The notes below the pieces were generated by a model. It did no database searches. It saw nothing but the letters and a program-made list of their open reading frames with translations, and had not been told where the DNA came from. The position numbers and the translations under genes are program-made. A stretch of DNA of 57,719 nt from Candidatus Borrarchaeum yapensis (lineage in GTDB: Archaea > Asgardarchaeota > Sifarchaeia > Borrarchaeales > Borrarchaeaceae). The stretch covers positions 1-57,719 of the forward strand of contig JAEOSF010000019.1 in assembly GCA_016840515.1 (NCBI GenBank), in the 5' to 3' direction. Positions 1 through 9,046 of the stretch are shown here, one piece after another; within the stretch, counting starts at the first letter, position 1; each line of letters begins with the position of its first letter.

Positions 1-1
1 T

Positions 2-1672
2 CCCTATGCTCACTTAAGTTCACAATTATCATCTCCAGCTGCTGCTAAACAAATTTTGAAAAGTCTAAGTGAATTACTCTCTGAAAAAGGCTATAATGTT
101 GTAAGATCACCATTTGGATGGTATAAGGCTTTCAATGTGAATTGTATTGGTCATCCACGAGCAGAAACCCTACGAGTTGTAGATATTACTCAGAAGGAAA
201 AAGAAGAAATTGTTGTTGAAGAACATCCACCTTCTGACTTTTACATACTATCTCCGGATAATCAACTTATTAAAGTCGAAATAAAAGACGAAGGAGAATC
301 AAGAAAACTAAGAACTGAAATCCCTTTTAATTTTAGGGAACATGAGAATTTAAGGGACTTTTTACTTTATGAACTTGCAAAAGAACGAGAAGAAAAAGGT
401 AAACCACCACATATCGATCTTATGAGGCGACATGAATTTGCTGACTACGAACCTGGAGCGGATCCTGGAAACCTGCGGTGGTATGCTAAGGGCACGACAT
501 TACGCCATATAATTGAAGAACATGTTTATAATAAGGTTGTAAACGAGTTCGGTGCACTGCCTTTGGATACACCGATCATGTATGATCTTGAAAACCCTGT
601 ACTTAGAGAACAAGTTTCAAGGTTCCCTGCACGTCAATATCGTGTCTATTCAGGAGATAAGGAACTTTTCCTTCGATACGCTTCGGATTTCGGTCAGTTC
701 TTTCTTTTGGCAGATACTACTCTCAGCTACAAAAACTTACCTTTAAGGATCTATGAATTAGCACCGAGTTTTAGAAGAGAAAAACGTGGAGAAGTAGTCG
801 CTTTAAGAAGATTAAGAGCTTTTACAATGCCAGACTTACATGCATGTGCAGCGGATATCACTTCAGTTCTACAAGAGTTTGAAGAGCAATATTTTCTTGC
901 AGCATCATTAATGGATGATTTTAACTTTGAGTATGAAGCAGCATTTCGTATGAGTCAAGAATTTTTCGAAGAGCATCGCGATTGGTTGGTAACTCTGATT
1001 GCTAAGGCACTAAAAAAACCTGCATTAATTGAATTATTTCCTGCCAGATATTTTTATTGGATTCTAAAATTTGAATTTAATTTCGTTGACTTTGTCAAAA
1101 AGGTAGCAGCACTCTCCACTGTTCAAATTGATGTGGAATCTGCAAAACGATATGATATCACTTATATAAATGAGAAGGGCGAGAAGGTTTTTCCAATCAT
1201 TACTCACAGTTCACCTTCAGGTGCTGTAGAACGAATTGTGTATGCGTTATTAGAGGGTGCAGCAATCGATCAGAAAAAGGGTAAAACTCCCATGTTTCCT
1301 CTCTGGTTGTCACCTACTCAAGTGAGAGTCATTCCTATCACAGATCGTCACGTTTCCTATTGTGAAAAACTAATGCAAAAAGTGGAAAGTGCTAAAATTA
1401 GAGTTGACTTAGATGATCGAGATGAAACTTTAAGTAAAAAGATTCGACAAGCAGAGCGAGAATGGATTCCCTATATAATTGTTATTGGTGATAAAGAAAT
1501 AGAAAATAATACAATTTCTGTCCGAACAAGGGCTGACGGAGAATCACGAAATAACATCAGTTTCGATGACCTTATCAAGGAAATCACATCTCTAATAAAG
1601 AGAAGAGTCTTTGTCCCATTATCTCCATCATTAAAACGACTTTCTAGGAGACCTACTTTCGTTTCTATGTAG
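2..1672 (+). CDS. thrS: Threonyl-tRNA synthetase, archaeal type (5' end outside window)
   Basis: Charges tRNA-Thr in the cytoplasm. The frame is open to the window edge, and the codons before the first possible start (TTG at 56) already read like the conserved end of the archaeal N-terminal editing domain (AHLSS, then PFGWYKAFN and GHPRAE), so the gene begins upstream. 556 residues are visible; perhaps 60 are missing. Class II motif 2 is seen in SFRREKRGEVV and RRLRAFTMPDLH, and motif 3 in SPSGAVERIV, followed by the anticodon-binding domain (PLWLSPTQVRVIPI). Of the three usual zinc ligands the two His are present (PDLH, ITHSSP), but the Cys of the usual AACFGQF segment is Asp here (ASDFGQF, codon 686-688). 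Identification is secure; the effect of the Asp is inference. Confidence 0.95.
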   Translation, partial: PYAHLSSQLSSPAAAKQILKSLSELLSEKGYNVVRSPFGWYKAFNVNCIGHPRAETLRVVDITQKEKEEIVVEEHPPSDFYILSPDNQLIKVEIKDEGESRKLRTEIPFNFREHENLRDFLLYELAKEREEKGKPPHIDLMRRHEFADYEPGADPGNLRWYAKGTTLRHIIEEHVYNKVVNEFGALPLDTPIMYDLENPVLREQVSRFPARQYRVYSGDKELFLRYASDFGQFFLLADTTLSYKNLPLRIYELAPSFRREKRGEVVALRRLRAFTMPDLHACAADITSVLQEFEEQYFLAASLMDDFNFEYEAAFRMSQEFFEEHRDWLVTLIAKALKKPALIELFPARYFYWILKFEFNFVDFVKKVAALSTVQIDVESAKRYDITYINEKGEKVFPIITHSSPSGAVERIVYALLEGAAIDQKKGKTPMFPLWLSPTQVRVIPITDRHVSYCEKLMQKVESAKIRVDLDDRDETLSKKIRQAEREWIPYIIVIGDKEIENNTISVRTRADGESRNNISFDDLIKEITSLIKRRVFVPLSPSLKRLSRRPTFVSM

Positions 1673-1812
1673 TTTCTAGGCTCACTGCTTTTATACTAAA
1701 GTGCGGGTCTCTTGGGGAGCGAGGTAGTTCATAGACAAAAGAAAAAGAAATAAAATAGTCAAAACTCCCGCTTCTAGAAGCCTGTTACTTTAGGGCGGGA
1801 TAGTCGACTATA
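1673..1812 (+). repeat. IS200/IS605-like right-end scar and hairpin between convergent genes
   Basis: Non-coding gap between converging genes. Bases 1680-1731 hold CTCACTGCTTT and end in GCGAGGTAGTTCA, the same words found at the scar at 55497-55550 and partly after tnpB at 21377. It looks like an IS200/IS605 right end without a transposase. A second structure, TCCCGC (1766-1771) with GCGGGA (1795-1800), could be a separate end or a terminator serving both flanking genes. Confidence 0.45.
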
Positions 1813-1849
1813 TGTCGTTGCGAGGGTGTATAGCTAATTATATAACCAG

Positions 1850-3544
1850 CTATGCACCTCTAAATGCTTCTATGGTAGCCAGTGCAAATTCTTCAGCATC
1901 TTTGTCTTTGATAGCTTTTTTCGCTTCTAAAGCTTTTATTCCGTCTTGAATTATTGATTCTATCGTTTTTTCCTTAATGAAGTTATTAGTATTTATAATT
2001 CGTTCTATCTCATCTCTTAGGTTCTTGTTTTTGGTCAATGCTTCCTCAATTCTCTTCTTGACATATTCATTGAATGACGTGTAAATCATAGAGTGAAGCT
2101 TTTTATCACCAATTTCAATGCCAACTTCTTTCTTTTCCTTGAGTGAGGCAATGGGAGGAATTACAATAAAACGTGTTTCCTGTTTCTCATTAGAATATTT
2201 AGTAATGTAAAGTGGCAAATATGTTGCGTTAATCTCTTTATACATCGGTGCAACTGTTTCTGGGATTAAAAACTTCTTTGGCATCGTGTTTTCTTCAATA
2301 AGTTTCTTTTTTTGTTCATCGATTTTGGTGAACAGTTCTTTAATTAAATTCTCAATTGTCTTTTGAAATTCTCTAAGTTCATTTATTTTTTTGTCGCGTT
2401 CAGCTTCTGTATCTGTAATGCGCTTATTTTGATTTGCTATTGCTTCTTCAGTTTTTTTTACAATTTCTTTTTTCTTGGCTTCTACATCTTCTATTACCTT
2501 TCTCCAATCCCCTTTTAAATTAAAGATGTCTTTTTCGGTCGCTTTAAGTGATTCCCCAATCGAATCAATTTGACTTTTAACATAATTAATAGCCCCTCCT
2601 GCCAAATCAAAGGCTAACTCTGGTTCTTTACCAGGAGGAATTTTACTTTCAATATAATCTTCGACGGCCTTTTGTGCATTTGAAAAGGATGTATCAACGG
2701 GGTCAAATGTAGTCCGTAATTTTTTAACGATACGTTTACCTTCCTCTTCTTTTATCATATCTGCGTTTTTTATATCATCATCTTTTTTCCTCTTCAAACG
2801 GACTATTTCTTGCTCGACTTCTTCCTTAAGTTTTGTTAATTTGTCAGAATAAGTCGTTAATGTTTCTCTCGTTTTATCATCTAATTTTTTGAAGTGAGTA
2901 CCAGTATTTTTTTCGATAGTTTTCTTCATTTCATCAAATTTGGTAAGCTCAATATCTCTTTCTGCTATTAGTTGATCAAAATTTGTCGCAATTGTTCTTG
3001 CATCATCTTGAGTTATCTCAGGTTCTATTATCGCTACTTTTATCTCCTTTGGGCGTTTCTTTTCTACACTTTTTTTATGTACTGCAATTTTTTGTGTTAA
3101 TTCAGGTTCAACTAATGCTGTAATGGGCATGCTTTGCGTTGGAAGACTTGTCAGAAGTTCAATAGTTCTTTTGAGGGAATTTACATAGTCTGCCGCAGTC
3201 TCACTGCTAGATAGGATATTATCAATTTCTTCTGGCTTAGGTACTTGACTAAATGTGAGTGTCTGTTCTGATAATCCTTGTCCATCAGCGATCACAGATC
3301 CTTCTTTAGTTTTCATAAACCAATAAGGCCACCCAATTTTTGAAAAATGCGTAATAAATTCTTCTGGCGTTTTCCTTATTAGACCTCCACCTTTTTCTCG
3401 ATTTATCTCAGTTATCATAAATGCGACTGCTAATTCAACATCAAGAGATGATGCAGGCTCTTCTAGTAAATAGGGAAATATTTCTACTTCTGCTGTCGTC
3501 TCTGTTTCTTCCTGTGGTGATGGTTCTGTAGGTTCTTCTTCCAT
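1850..3544 (-). CDS. Large coiled-coil protein of unknown function
   Basis: Not recognised. 564 residues, soluble, very rich in Lys and Glu. An acidic, Thr/Pro-rich N-terminus (about 1-25) is followed by a globular-looking segment (25-170, with GWPYWFMKTKEG), long charged heptad-like stretches (about 190-440) that should form coiled coil, and a more globular C-terminal part (about 440-564, with FIVIPPIASL). There is no signal peptide or membrane segment. The ATG follows a good SD (GGAGGG, 7 nt upstream). It converges with thrS and stands as its own unit. A structural or scaffolding role is possible, but nothing in the sequence proves it. Confidence 0.8.
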   Translation of the reverse strand: MEEEPTEPSPQEETETTAEVEIFPYLLEEPASSLDVELAVAFMITEINREKGGGLIRKTPEEFITHFSKIGWPYWFMKTKEGSVIADGQGLSEQTLTFSQVPKPEEIDNILSSSETAADYVNSLKRTIELLTSLPTQSMPITALVEPELTQKIAVHKKSVEKKRPKEIKVAIIEPEITQDDARTIATNFDQLIAERDIELTKFDEMKKTIEKNTGTHFKKLDDKTRETLTTYSDKLTKLKEEVEQEIVRLKRKKDDDIKNADMIKEEEGKRIVKKLRTTFDPVDTSFSNAQKAVEDYIESKIPPGKEPELAFDLAGGAINYVKSQIDSIGESLKATEKDIFNLKGDWRKVIEDVEAKKKEIVKKTEEAIANQNKRITDTEAERDKKINELREFQKTIENLIKELFTKIDEQKKKLIEENTMPKKFLIPETVAPMYKEINATYLPLYITKYSNEKQETRFIVIPPIASLKEKKEVGIEIGDKKLHSMIYTSFNEYVKKRIEEALTKNKNLRDEIERIINTNNFIKEKTIESIIQDGIKALEAKKAIKDKDAEEFALATIEAFRGA

Positions 3545-3639
3545 TTTTTGCCCTCCATGTGGCTTTATTTTATTTTAATTTACATTTTAGTGAGGGTTTA
3601 TTTATTTTAAATTATCTATTATTTCTTGAATGCAAAAAA

Positions 3640-4449
3640 TTAGACTTCCTCAATAGTTCCTCCAGTGATTAAAATCAGATTCTTTAGCATCTCAGCAGCA
3701 TTATTTACATTTTCTTCCACTTTGTTTGTTTCTCCTCTGGATGTTAAATGAATTTCAACACGTACCACATCTTTCCAACTTAGCGGATTGCTCTTAATAT
3801 ATACACTTGGATAGGCTTTCATCACCTTCTCAATTAAAAGCGCAATTTCTGATTCTATTAGATCTACTAAAAATTTAATATCTGCTGTGGCGACATCTCC
3901 AACCATATTTTCAATTATAGCAGCAACGCTCTGATCAAATATGGCTTTTAATTCAGCGGGTACTCCTGGTAAACAAATAATCTTAACATTTTTTTCCAAT
4001 TCCAACAAAACTCCAGGTATACCGCCTTCTGGATTTGGCAGCATTTTGCTGTCTTTTGGCTGATAAGCCATTTTTTTTGCATACTCAGATACCTTGTTTT
4101 CTTTTATGTCACCACGCTCGTAAAATAGTTTATGAACCCTTTCTATTTCGTCTAAGATCTCTTGATTCAAAATAAGCGGTCTGTGCGTTGCTTTGGAAAC
4201 TGCTTCTAACGTCATGTCATCAAAAGATGCACCTAGACCTCCTGAGGTAATGATGAGATTTGGCTGTCTTTTGATCATATATACTAATTCATCAGAAATC
4301 TCTTGTAGATCGTCCATTACGTTTGCCATTCGGGTTACTTGAGCTCCAAGCGAATAGATTCGTTTAGATAACCATTGTGCGTTTGTATTAAGTGTTTTTC
4401 CAATCAGGAGTTCATTCCCAGTAAATAATAATTCAATTTTGACTGCCAT
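3640..4449 (-). CDS. CinA-like MoaB/MogA-fold protein (COG1058), copy 1
   Basis: Stand-alone N-terminal domain of the CinA family, which has the molybdopterin-binding (MoaB/MogA) fold and is linked in bacteria to pyridine-nucleotide or ADP-ribose hydrolysis. Family marks are FTGNELLIGKTLNTNAQWL, ITSGGLGASFDDMT and CLPGVPAELKAIF. At 269 residues it lacks the C-terminal amidohydrolase domain of bacterial CinA, as is common in archaea. The ATG has GAGGAA just upstream. The next gene on this strand (4560-5375) is a clear paralogue, so this is a tandem duplication. This copy has FDDMT where the other has the more usual GPTFDDMT context. The precise substrate is unknown. Confidence 0.88.
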   Translation of the reverse strand: MAVKIELLFTGNELLIGKTLNTNAQWLSKRIYSLGAQVTRMANVMDDLQEISDELVYMIKRQPNLIITSGGLGASFDDMTLEAVSKATHRPLILNQEILDEIERVHKLFYERGDIKENKVSEYAKKMAYQPKDSKMLPNPEGGIPGVLLELEKNVKIICLPGVPAELKAIFDQSVAAIIENMVGDVATADIKFLVDLIESEIALLIEKVMKAYPSVYIKSNPLSWKDVVRVEIHLTSRGETNKVEENVNNAAEMLKNLILITGGTIEEV

Positions 4450-4559
4450 CTTGATTCCTCATTTGATTATTTCTGAAACTTTATATTGAAATTACAAAAT
4501 TAAGTCAGAAAAGTCTAATCACTTATTAAAATCATCAATTAGAGTTTTTCTTAGTCTTT

Positions 4560-5375
4560 TTATTCTATTATTTTTCCGCCACCGCTTACAACAAGTTTCT
4601 TTAACATAACTGTGGCTTTTTCTATATTTTCTTTTACATGTTCAATCTTTTCTCCTTTCGAGGTAAGATGAAACTCTACACGAGCAGTATCTTCCCAACC
4701 GAGTGGATGGCTTTTAATATAAACGCTAGGATAAGTTTTCGTTACTTTATCTACTAAAGGCGCCATCTCTGATTCTATGAACTCTCCTACTTTGAATCTA
4801 GCTTCAGCTATTTCGATATCTCCTACCATGTTCTTGATTATATCTACAATACTTTGATTAAAGATACTTTTTAATTCTGCAGGTACACCTGGTAAACAAA
4901 TTATCTTAACGCCGTCTTCTAGTTCTAATAAAACGCCAGGTGCACTACCTACATTATTTGGAAGAGGTACACTTCCTTCTGGTAGATGTGCCATTTTCTG
5001 TTTATATTCAGAAAGTTCTTTTTCCTTTGAGATTCCTTCTTTGTATTTTTCTTCGTATTTTTTGAAGAGGATAGCTAATACCTCTTCATTAAGCTCCAAC
5101 GGTCTCTTGGTGGCTCTTGCAACAGCATCCAATGTCATATCATCAAAGGTAGGTCCTAAACCCCCTGATGTAATTATAATATCAGGCTTCCTTTCTATTG
5201 CCTCTAAGAGTGCTGTTGAAATGTCATCAAGTGTGTCTCCAACACTCATCATCCGGATGATTTGGGCCCCCAATGAGTAAATTCGTTTAGCTAACCACTG
5301 GCTGTTTGTATTAAGAATTTTCCCAATGAGAAGCTCATTTCCGGTAAATATCAATTCTACTGAAACTTTGTGCAA
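4560..5375 (-). CDS. CinA-like MoaB/MogA-fold protein (COG1058), copy 2
   Basis: Paralogue of the gene at 3640-4449, with the same motifs: FTGNELLIGKILNTNSQWL, SGGLGPTFDDMTLDAVA and CLPGVPAELKSIF. The open frame runs to an ATG at 5420, but a TTG at 5375 sits 8 nt after a strong GGGAGG and gives an N-terminus (MHKVSVELIFTGNE) matching copy 1, so I place the start there (271 residues). This copy keeps the canonical GPTFDDMT loop and is likely the ancestral one. It lies upstream of copy 1 on the same strand with about 110 bp between them, so they may be cotranscribed. Substrate unknown. Confidence 0.88.
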   Translation of the reverse strand: MHKVSVELIFTGNELLIGKILNTNSQWLAKRIYSLGAQIIRMMSVGDTLDDISTALLEAIERKPDIIITSGGLGPTFDDMTLDAVARATKRPLELNEEVLAILFKKYEEKYKEGISKEKELSEYKQKMAHLPEGSVPLPNNVGSAPGVLLELEDGVKIICLPGVPAELKSIFNQSIVDIIKNMVGDIEIAEARFKVGEFIESEMAPLVDKVTKTYPSVYIKSHPLGWEDTARVEFHLTSKGEKIEHVKENIEKATVMLKKLVVSGGGKIIE

Positions 5376-5515
5376 GTATTTTTCCTCCCTGATAATAAAG
5401 TCTAAATTCCTTAGTTTCAATCAAAACTAGATAAAGATAAAAGTCTATTGATATGACAAAATCTTTTATGCAAATCGTGGAAACTTGTGTGACTTAATTC
5501 AATCATATAACTTAA

Positions 5516-6082
5516 TTATTCTTGAAAAGTAAAACTTAAAATGCTTGGGCATCCTGAAGTGTCTACAACTCTTTTTTTGTAGTACTTTTTCTTTCTATTT
5601 GCCAAAAAAGAGTTTTTATCTTCCGCGAGTTTCCCATTATCTCCCAAGAAATAATTCTGTTTTGTATTGGGATGATCTTCTTGTTTAGATTCATGAGCGC
5701 CTACAAAATCATAAAGAACTCTTGTTATCATATGGAACTTGTACCTCGGTACTCTTTCTAGTTTGCTGAATTTACATTGGTTCCGAAGAATGCTCCAGAT
5801 TCTTTTATTACCATAAATATCGTAGTACAGTTGTATTAAATCCCGTATTTCTTTAATTTGCTCATCTGAAAGATAGCAATATTCTTCAAATTTGCTTTCT
5901 AACATCCCAACCCTTTCTTCAAGAGATTTTTCGATAACTCTTTTTTCGATTTTTTCCTCTATTATTACTCTTCTTTCGATTGTTTCTTCAAATCTCTTGT
6001 CTGTAACTTTCACATTGAACACCAAGAGGAGTAGATCAAAAGGTAGGAGCAGTTGATTACTTTTGTTTTGTCCACATTGCAA
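5516..6082 (-). CDS. Unknown charged protein, start uncertain
   Basis: Not recognised. Up to 188 residues: an N-terminal Glu/Lys/Arg-rich helical stretch (about 30-65, repeated ERRV/EKRV/EERV patterns) suggests coiled coil, followed by an aromatic, basic C-terminal half (YYDIYGNKRIWSILRN, RVPRYKFHMITRVLYDF). The first ATG (6082) lies inside the preceding small ORF. GTG codons near 6010-6019 have GGTG upstream and would give a more natural N-terminus (MKVTDKRFEETIE). It probably forms one unit with the 52-codon ORF that overlaps its start. Could be a DNA-associated regulator, but this is a guess. Confidence 0.5.
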   Translation of the reverse strand: MQCGQNKSNQLLLPFDLLLLVFNVKVTDKRFEETIERRVIIEEKIEKRVIEKSLEERVGMLESKFEEYCYLSDEQIKEIRDLIQLYYDIYGNKRIWSILRNQCKFSKLERVPRYKFHMITRVLYDFVGAHESKQEDHPNTKQNYFLGDNGKLAEDKNSFLANRKKKYYKKRVVDTSGCPSILSFTFQE

Positions 6083-6215
6083 TTTCCCATAAGTCAGCGA
6101 TTTCTACTTCTGCTTGAGTAAGTTTTCTTATCTCCCTCAAATGGAATTTAAGCTTGTTTAAATCCATTTTTTCTTTATATTTATTTAAGAACGTGCTTTT
6201 TTTATTTTTTTCCAT
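6057..6215 (-). CDS. Small basic protein, possibly HTH-related
   Basis: 52 residues starting at ATG 6215 (GTGGT upstream); the frame is open further to 6257. Lys-rich N-terminus, then LREIRKLTQAEVEIADLWEI, which resembles the first helices of an XRE-type helix-turn-helix, but the protein ends before the domain could be complete. The stop codon lies 26 nt inside the next frame (5516-6082), so either the two genes are translationally coupled or one longer gene has been split by a frameshift. Weak evidence overall. Confidence 0.4.
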   Translation of the reverse strand: MEKNKKSTFLNKYKEKMDLNKLKFHLREIRKLTQAEVEIADLWEIAMWTKQK

Positions 6216-6398
6216 ATTTACCACTTTTAAACCAGTCCTTATACACTTCAATATCACTTTAGGTTTTCTACCTTTTGTTAATATTCAATTTATTATAGTA
6301 AAAGTGGTTTACACAGTCCCCCGTTATCCCTCTTCAGCGCGCCCGTAACTAACCAGAATGATAAGGTATTTATGCATAGAAGTATACTAAATATAAAA

Positions 6399-6508
6399 TG
6401 GGCTAACTGGTAGGACAGTGTGAACCATATATTGTTTCTAATACAGGCATTATTATTGGGGAAACTGGGTTAGCCATTGGGGATTGGCTAACTCACCCAG
6501 TTGGCCCT
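6399..6508. repeat. Nested inverted repeats in a 300-bp gene-free gap
   Basis: In the gap 6258-6559, AACTGGGTTAGCC (6463-6475) is mirrored by GGCTAACTCACCCAGTT (6486-6502) with a 4-nt bulge, and GGGCTAACTGG at 6400-6410 repeats one arm. The rest of the gap holds no supportable gene. A structured transcript end for the ATPase gene, a regulator site or a mobile-element end are all possible. Confidence 0.4.
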
Positions 6509-6559
6509 CTTTATCACTTAAACCTACGATTTTTTAATTTGACTTTCAGATGATATAAA

Positions 6560-7828
6560 TTATCGCTCTATTATCACCTCAGGAGACGTTGATGGTTTTT
6601 GAGATAGGATTTTTAATTCGATAGCATTCATTATTGGCTTCTTTATCTGGAAATAACGATAATGTCCTTTTTTCTTTTCTTGTTGACCTTCTTGAACTTC
6701 CAAGATGTTGCATCTTTCTAAAATGTTTGTGTGATACGAAATTGTGTGAGCTTGTATAGAAATCCTTCTACTATTAGTAAGTTTTTTATTTGTAATTCCT
6801 GGACGTTCAGGATATATTCGTGATTGAAATAGTATTTCTTTCAAAATACTTGTTTTGCTTCCAGAATTCAAATTCAATTCTTTTCTTTTCTTTTCCCCAT
6901 TTTCCATTTCAATATAACTTATAGCGTGCCCCATTTCAATATTCTTTGCAATCGGGTATTGTAATACTTGCGCTACAGGATCGACACGTTCTGGTGTAAT
7001 TTCCTTTGCATTATCATCAATTCCTCGTAAACATGAATCTGCCAAATCTAGAGCGAGACCTGGCAAACCCATTGAATACTCTGCAATCTTATTAATAGCT
7101 GCATCAGTAAAAGGAGTCAAATCCGAGGTGTTATTTACTTTATCATCATTTTCTTTGTAATACAAAATTCTAGTCTTCAGTATTTTCACTATAGTCTCAA
7201 ATTCGATTGATTTTATCTTGTAAACATCATCAAAAATGTCAATAAGTTCTGAAGGTACTGAAGGGGTTGTGATACCAATTATTGTCTGATTCTCAGAATG
7301 CATATAACGTGAGAGTTCATCTATGAAATCTTCTTTTCGCAAACCAATATCTATATCATCGATTAATAAAATGTCAGTTTCAATTAGATTTTTATTTTGC
7401 AATTCAGCTATCAATCCAATTGAATGTGGACTACCTATAACAACTTCTTCAGGGTTTTGATGCGTTTCAGAAGCCTCTGTTAAACCCTTTAATTGAATAT
7501 AGTGACTTTTAATTGGTATTTCTTCTGCTAGTTTAACCAATTCTTCTACAAAGAATTTTGCTAAAGTTGATTTTCCGACATCGGGCGGTCCTATAATTAG
7601 TCCATTCTTCCCAGCGGAATGACAGGCTGTGATCCATGAGGCTAGACTTTGGCTATGTTCGTAAAATAGTTGCGGAGGGACAAATAAGTAACTATTTTTG
7701 TCAATTAGATCTTCCTTAAAAGGACGTTCAGAGAAACCATATAATTGATACAGAGAGAGGGCTTTTGTTCCGAGAGTTAATCCTCGCTTCAATGAAGCTA
7801 GAAACTTTTTTTGATCGATAATTGCCAT
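6560..7828 (-). CDS. P-loop ATPase with C-terminal winged helix, copy A
   Basis: AAA-type/STAND-like ATPase of 422 residues. Walker A is GPPDVGKSTLAKFF (about residue 79), Walker B is ILLIDDIDIGL (about 152), and a GLPGLALDLADSCLRG segment (about 255) looks like the helical lid that carries sensor 2 in the Orc1/Cdc6 and related ATPases. The last 100 residues form a winged helix (SRRISIQAHTISYHTNILE), so ATP-dependent DNA binding is likely. The SD GAGGTC precedes the ATG. It lies 60 bp downstream of its paralogue at 7889-9046 on the same strand, which suggests an operon. I do not call it Orc1/Cdc6, since the sensor regions do not match closely enough by eye. Confidence 0.75.
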   Translation of the reverse strand: MAIIDQKKFLASLKRGLTLGTKALSLYQLYGFSERPFKEDLIDKNSYLFVPPQLFYEHSQSLASWITACHSAGKNGLIIGPPDVGKSTLAKFFVEELVKLAEEIPIKSHYIQLKGLTEASETHQNPEEVVIGSPHSIGLIAELQNKNLIETDILLIDDIDIGLRKEDFIDELSRYMHSENQTIIGITTPSVPSELIDIFDDVYKIKSIEFETIVKILKTRILYYKENDDKVNNTSDLTPFTDAAINKIAEYSMGLPGLALDLADSCLRGIDDNAKEITPERVDPVAQVLQYPIAKNIEMGHAISYIEMENGEKKRKELNLNSGSKTSILKEILFQSRIYPERPGITNKKLTNSRRISIQAHTISYHTNILERCNILEVQEGQQEKKKGHYRYFQIKKPIMNAIELKILSQKPSTSPEVIIER

Positions 7829-7888
7829 TTATTGACCTCTTCCTTTCTCTCCTTGAATTTATAACAAGAGGAAACCATATTTTTTAAT

Positions 7889-9046
7889 TTAAGATGAATT
7901 GATCATTGTTGATGACATTAAGGCTAGTTCAACCGCGTTGCTTATCGTAGAGTGAATTGTGTATATTTGATTACGTCCTACTTTCGTTTGCTTTACAATA
8001 CCTCCTTCAATCAATTTTTTGAGATGATATGAGGTTGTTCCTTGACTCGATAGACTAATACGCTCAACTAATTCAGCACTACTCGTTCCTTCTAATTCAA
8101 TTATATTTTCTTTTTTACGAGCACCCCGTAATTCTTTCAATTGTTGTTGTTCAACTGGGCTAAGTGAAATTGCTAGTTCTCTTAATATTTCGCCACGTGA
8201 CCCTTTCCAATACTCATGATCTCCTTCTGCAATTCTTTTTGCGATCTCATAATTGAGTTCTTTTGCTCTTCCATTAACATAATCTGTTGTGATTGTTTCA
8301 ATTTCAAAATCAAGACAACTCTCTGCTAGTTCTAGTGCCAAGCCCGGTAATCCCATCGCATAGTAAGCTATTTTTGCTAAAGCATCTTTCGTGAATGCCT
8401 GTGGAGCAGTTCCTTCTTTGAAATGGTCGATTCTTCTTTGAAGAAGATCTATGGTCGTATCCTGATCAAAATTCCTTAATTTGTAAGAGTCAAGGATATG
8501 TTGATCCAACATGGCAGGTTCATTTTTCCAAAGCCATAAGTATGTAGATGGTGAAATAGCAAATACTATTGTGTATTCTGCCTCAATATTCTGAGAAATC
8601 TCATCTATAATCATTGAGATGTCATTAAATAGTATATCTGAATCGTCCAAAAAAATCAGTTGTGTATCAATTAAATCCTCACGTCTTAATTGGAGGATAA
8701 AGCCATTTATTGTTTTAGGAACAGAAATGCATTTTGTAGGGATGTATTCTCTATTTAAAACGTTTGCTACTTTTCTAATGAGCGTAGTTTTTCCAATATA
8801 CATGGGACCTATCATAAAAGCTGCTTTTTTATTGACTTCTTTAGAGAGTTTGTTGATTGCCCCAAGCCATACAGAAAAATCTTGAGTCTGAAAATCAACA
8901 TAGAACTCATCAAATGAATAAACGAGATCTTTTTGAAATGGCTGATCTGAAAAGCCCCACCTTACATAAGACGAGAGTGCTTTTCGTCCTAAAGCTTGCC
9001 CCTTTTTGAATCCCTCCAATATAGTTTCATTGTTAATAGGGGGCAA
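7889..9046 (-). CDS. P-loop ATPase with C-terminal winged helix, copy B
   Basis: Paralogue of the 6560-7828 gene, 385 residues. It shares the opening pattern (GFKKGQALGRKALSSYVRWG, compare LKRGLTLGTKALSLYQLYG). Walker A is GPMYIGKTT, Walker B is IFLDDSDIL, the lid is AMGLPGLALELAESCL, and an ArsR-like winged helix closes the protein (VERISLSSQGTTSYHLKKL, then VGRNQIYTI). The TTG start at 9046 has AAGGT 9 nt upstream. The upstream spacer carries four TTCGAA palindromes in 9-bp phase, a plausible autoregulatory site or an origin-like array. Likely a DNA-binding ATPase that controls local genes; target unknown. Confidence 0.75.
   Translation of the reverse strand: MPPINNETILEGFKKGQALGRKALSSYVRWGFSDQPFQKDLVYSFDEFYVDFQTQDFSVWLGAINKLSKEVNKKAAFMIGPMYIGKTTLIRKVANVLNREYIPTKCISVPKTINGFILQLRREDLIDTQLIFLDDSDILFNDISMIIDEISQNIEAEYTIVFAISPSTYLWLWKNEPAMLDQHILDSYKLRNFDQDTTIDLLQRRIDHFKEGTAPQAFTKDALAKIAYYAMGLPGLALELAESCLDFEIETITTDYVNGRAKELNYEIAKRIAEGDHEYWKGSRGEILRELAISLSPVEQQQLKELRGARKKENIIELEGTSSAELVERISLSSQGTTSYHLKKLIEGGIVKQTKVGRNQIYTIHSTISNAVELALMSSTMINSS

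Noticed and set aside
6400..6510. Structured region examined as a possible tRNA
   Set aside because: No CCA-type acceptor stem, D-loop or T-loop sequence could be matched; only inverted repeats.
6560..9046. Orc1/Cdc6 replication initiators
   Set aside because: The ATPase plus winged-helix layout is similar, but specific Orc1/Cdc6 motifs were not seen, so the name is withheld.
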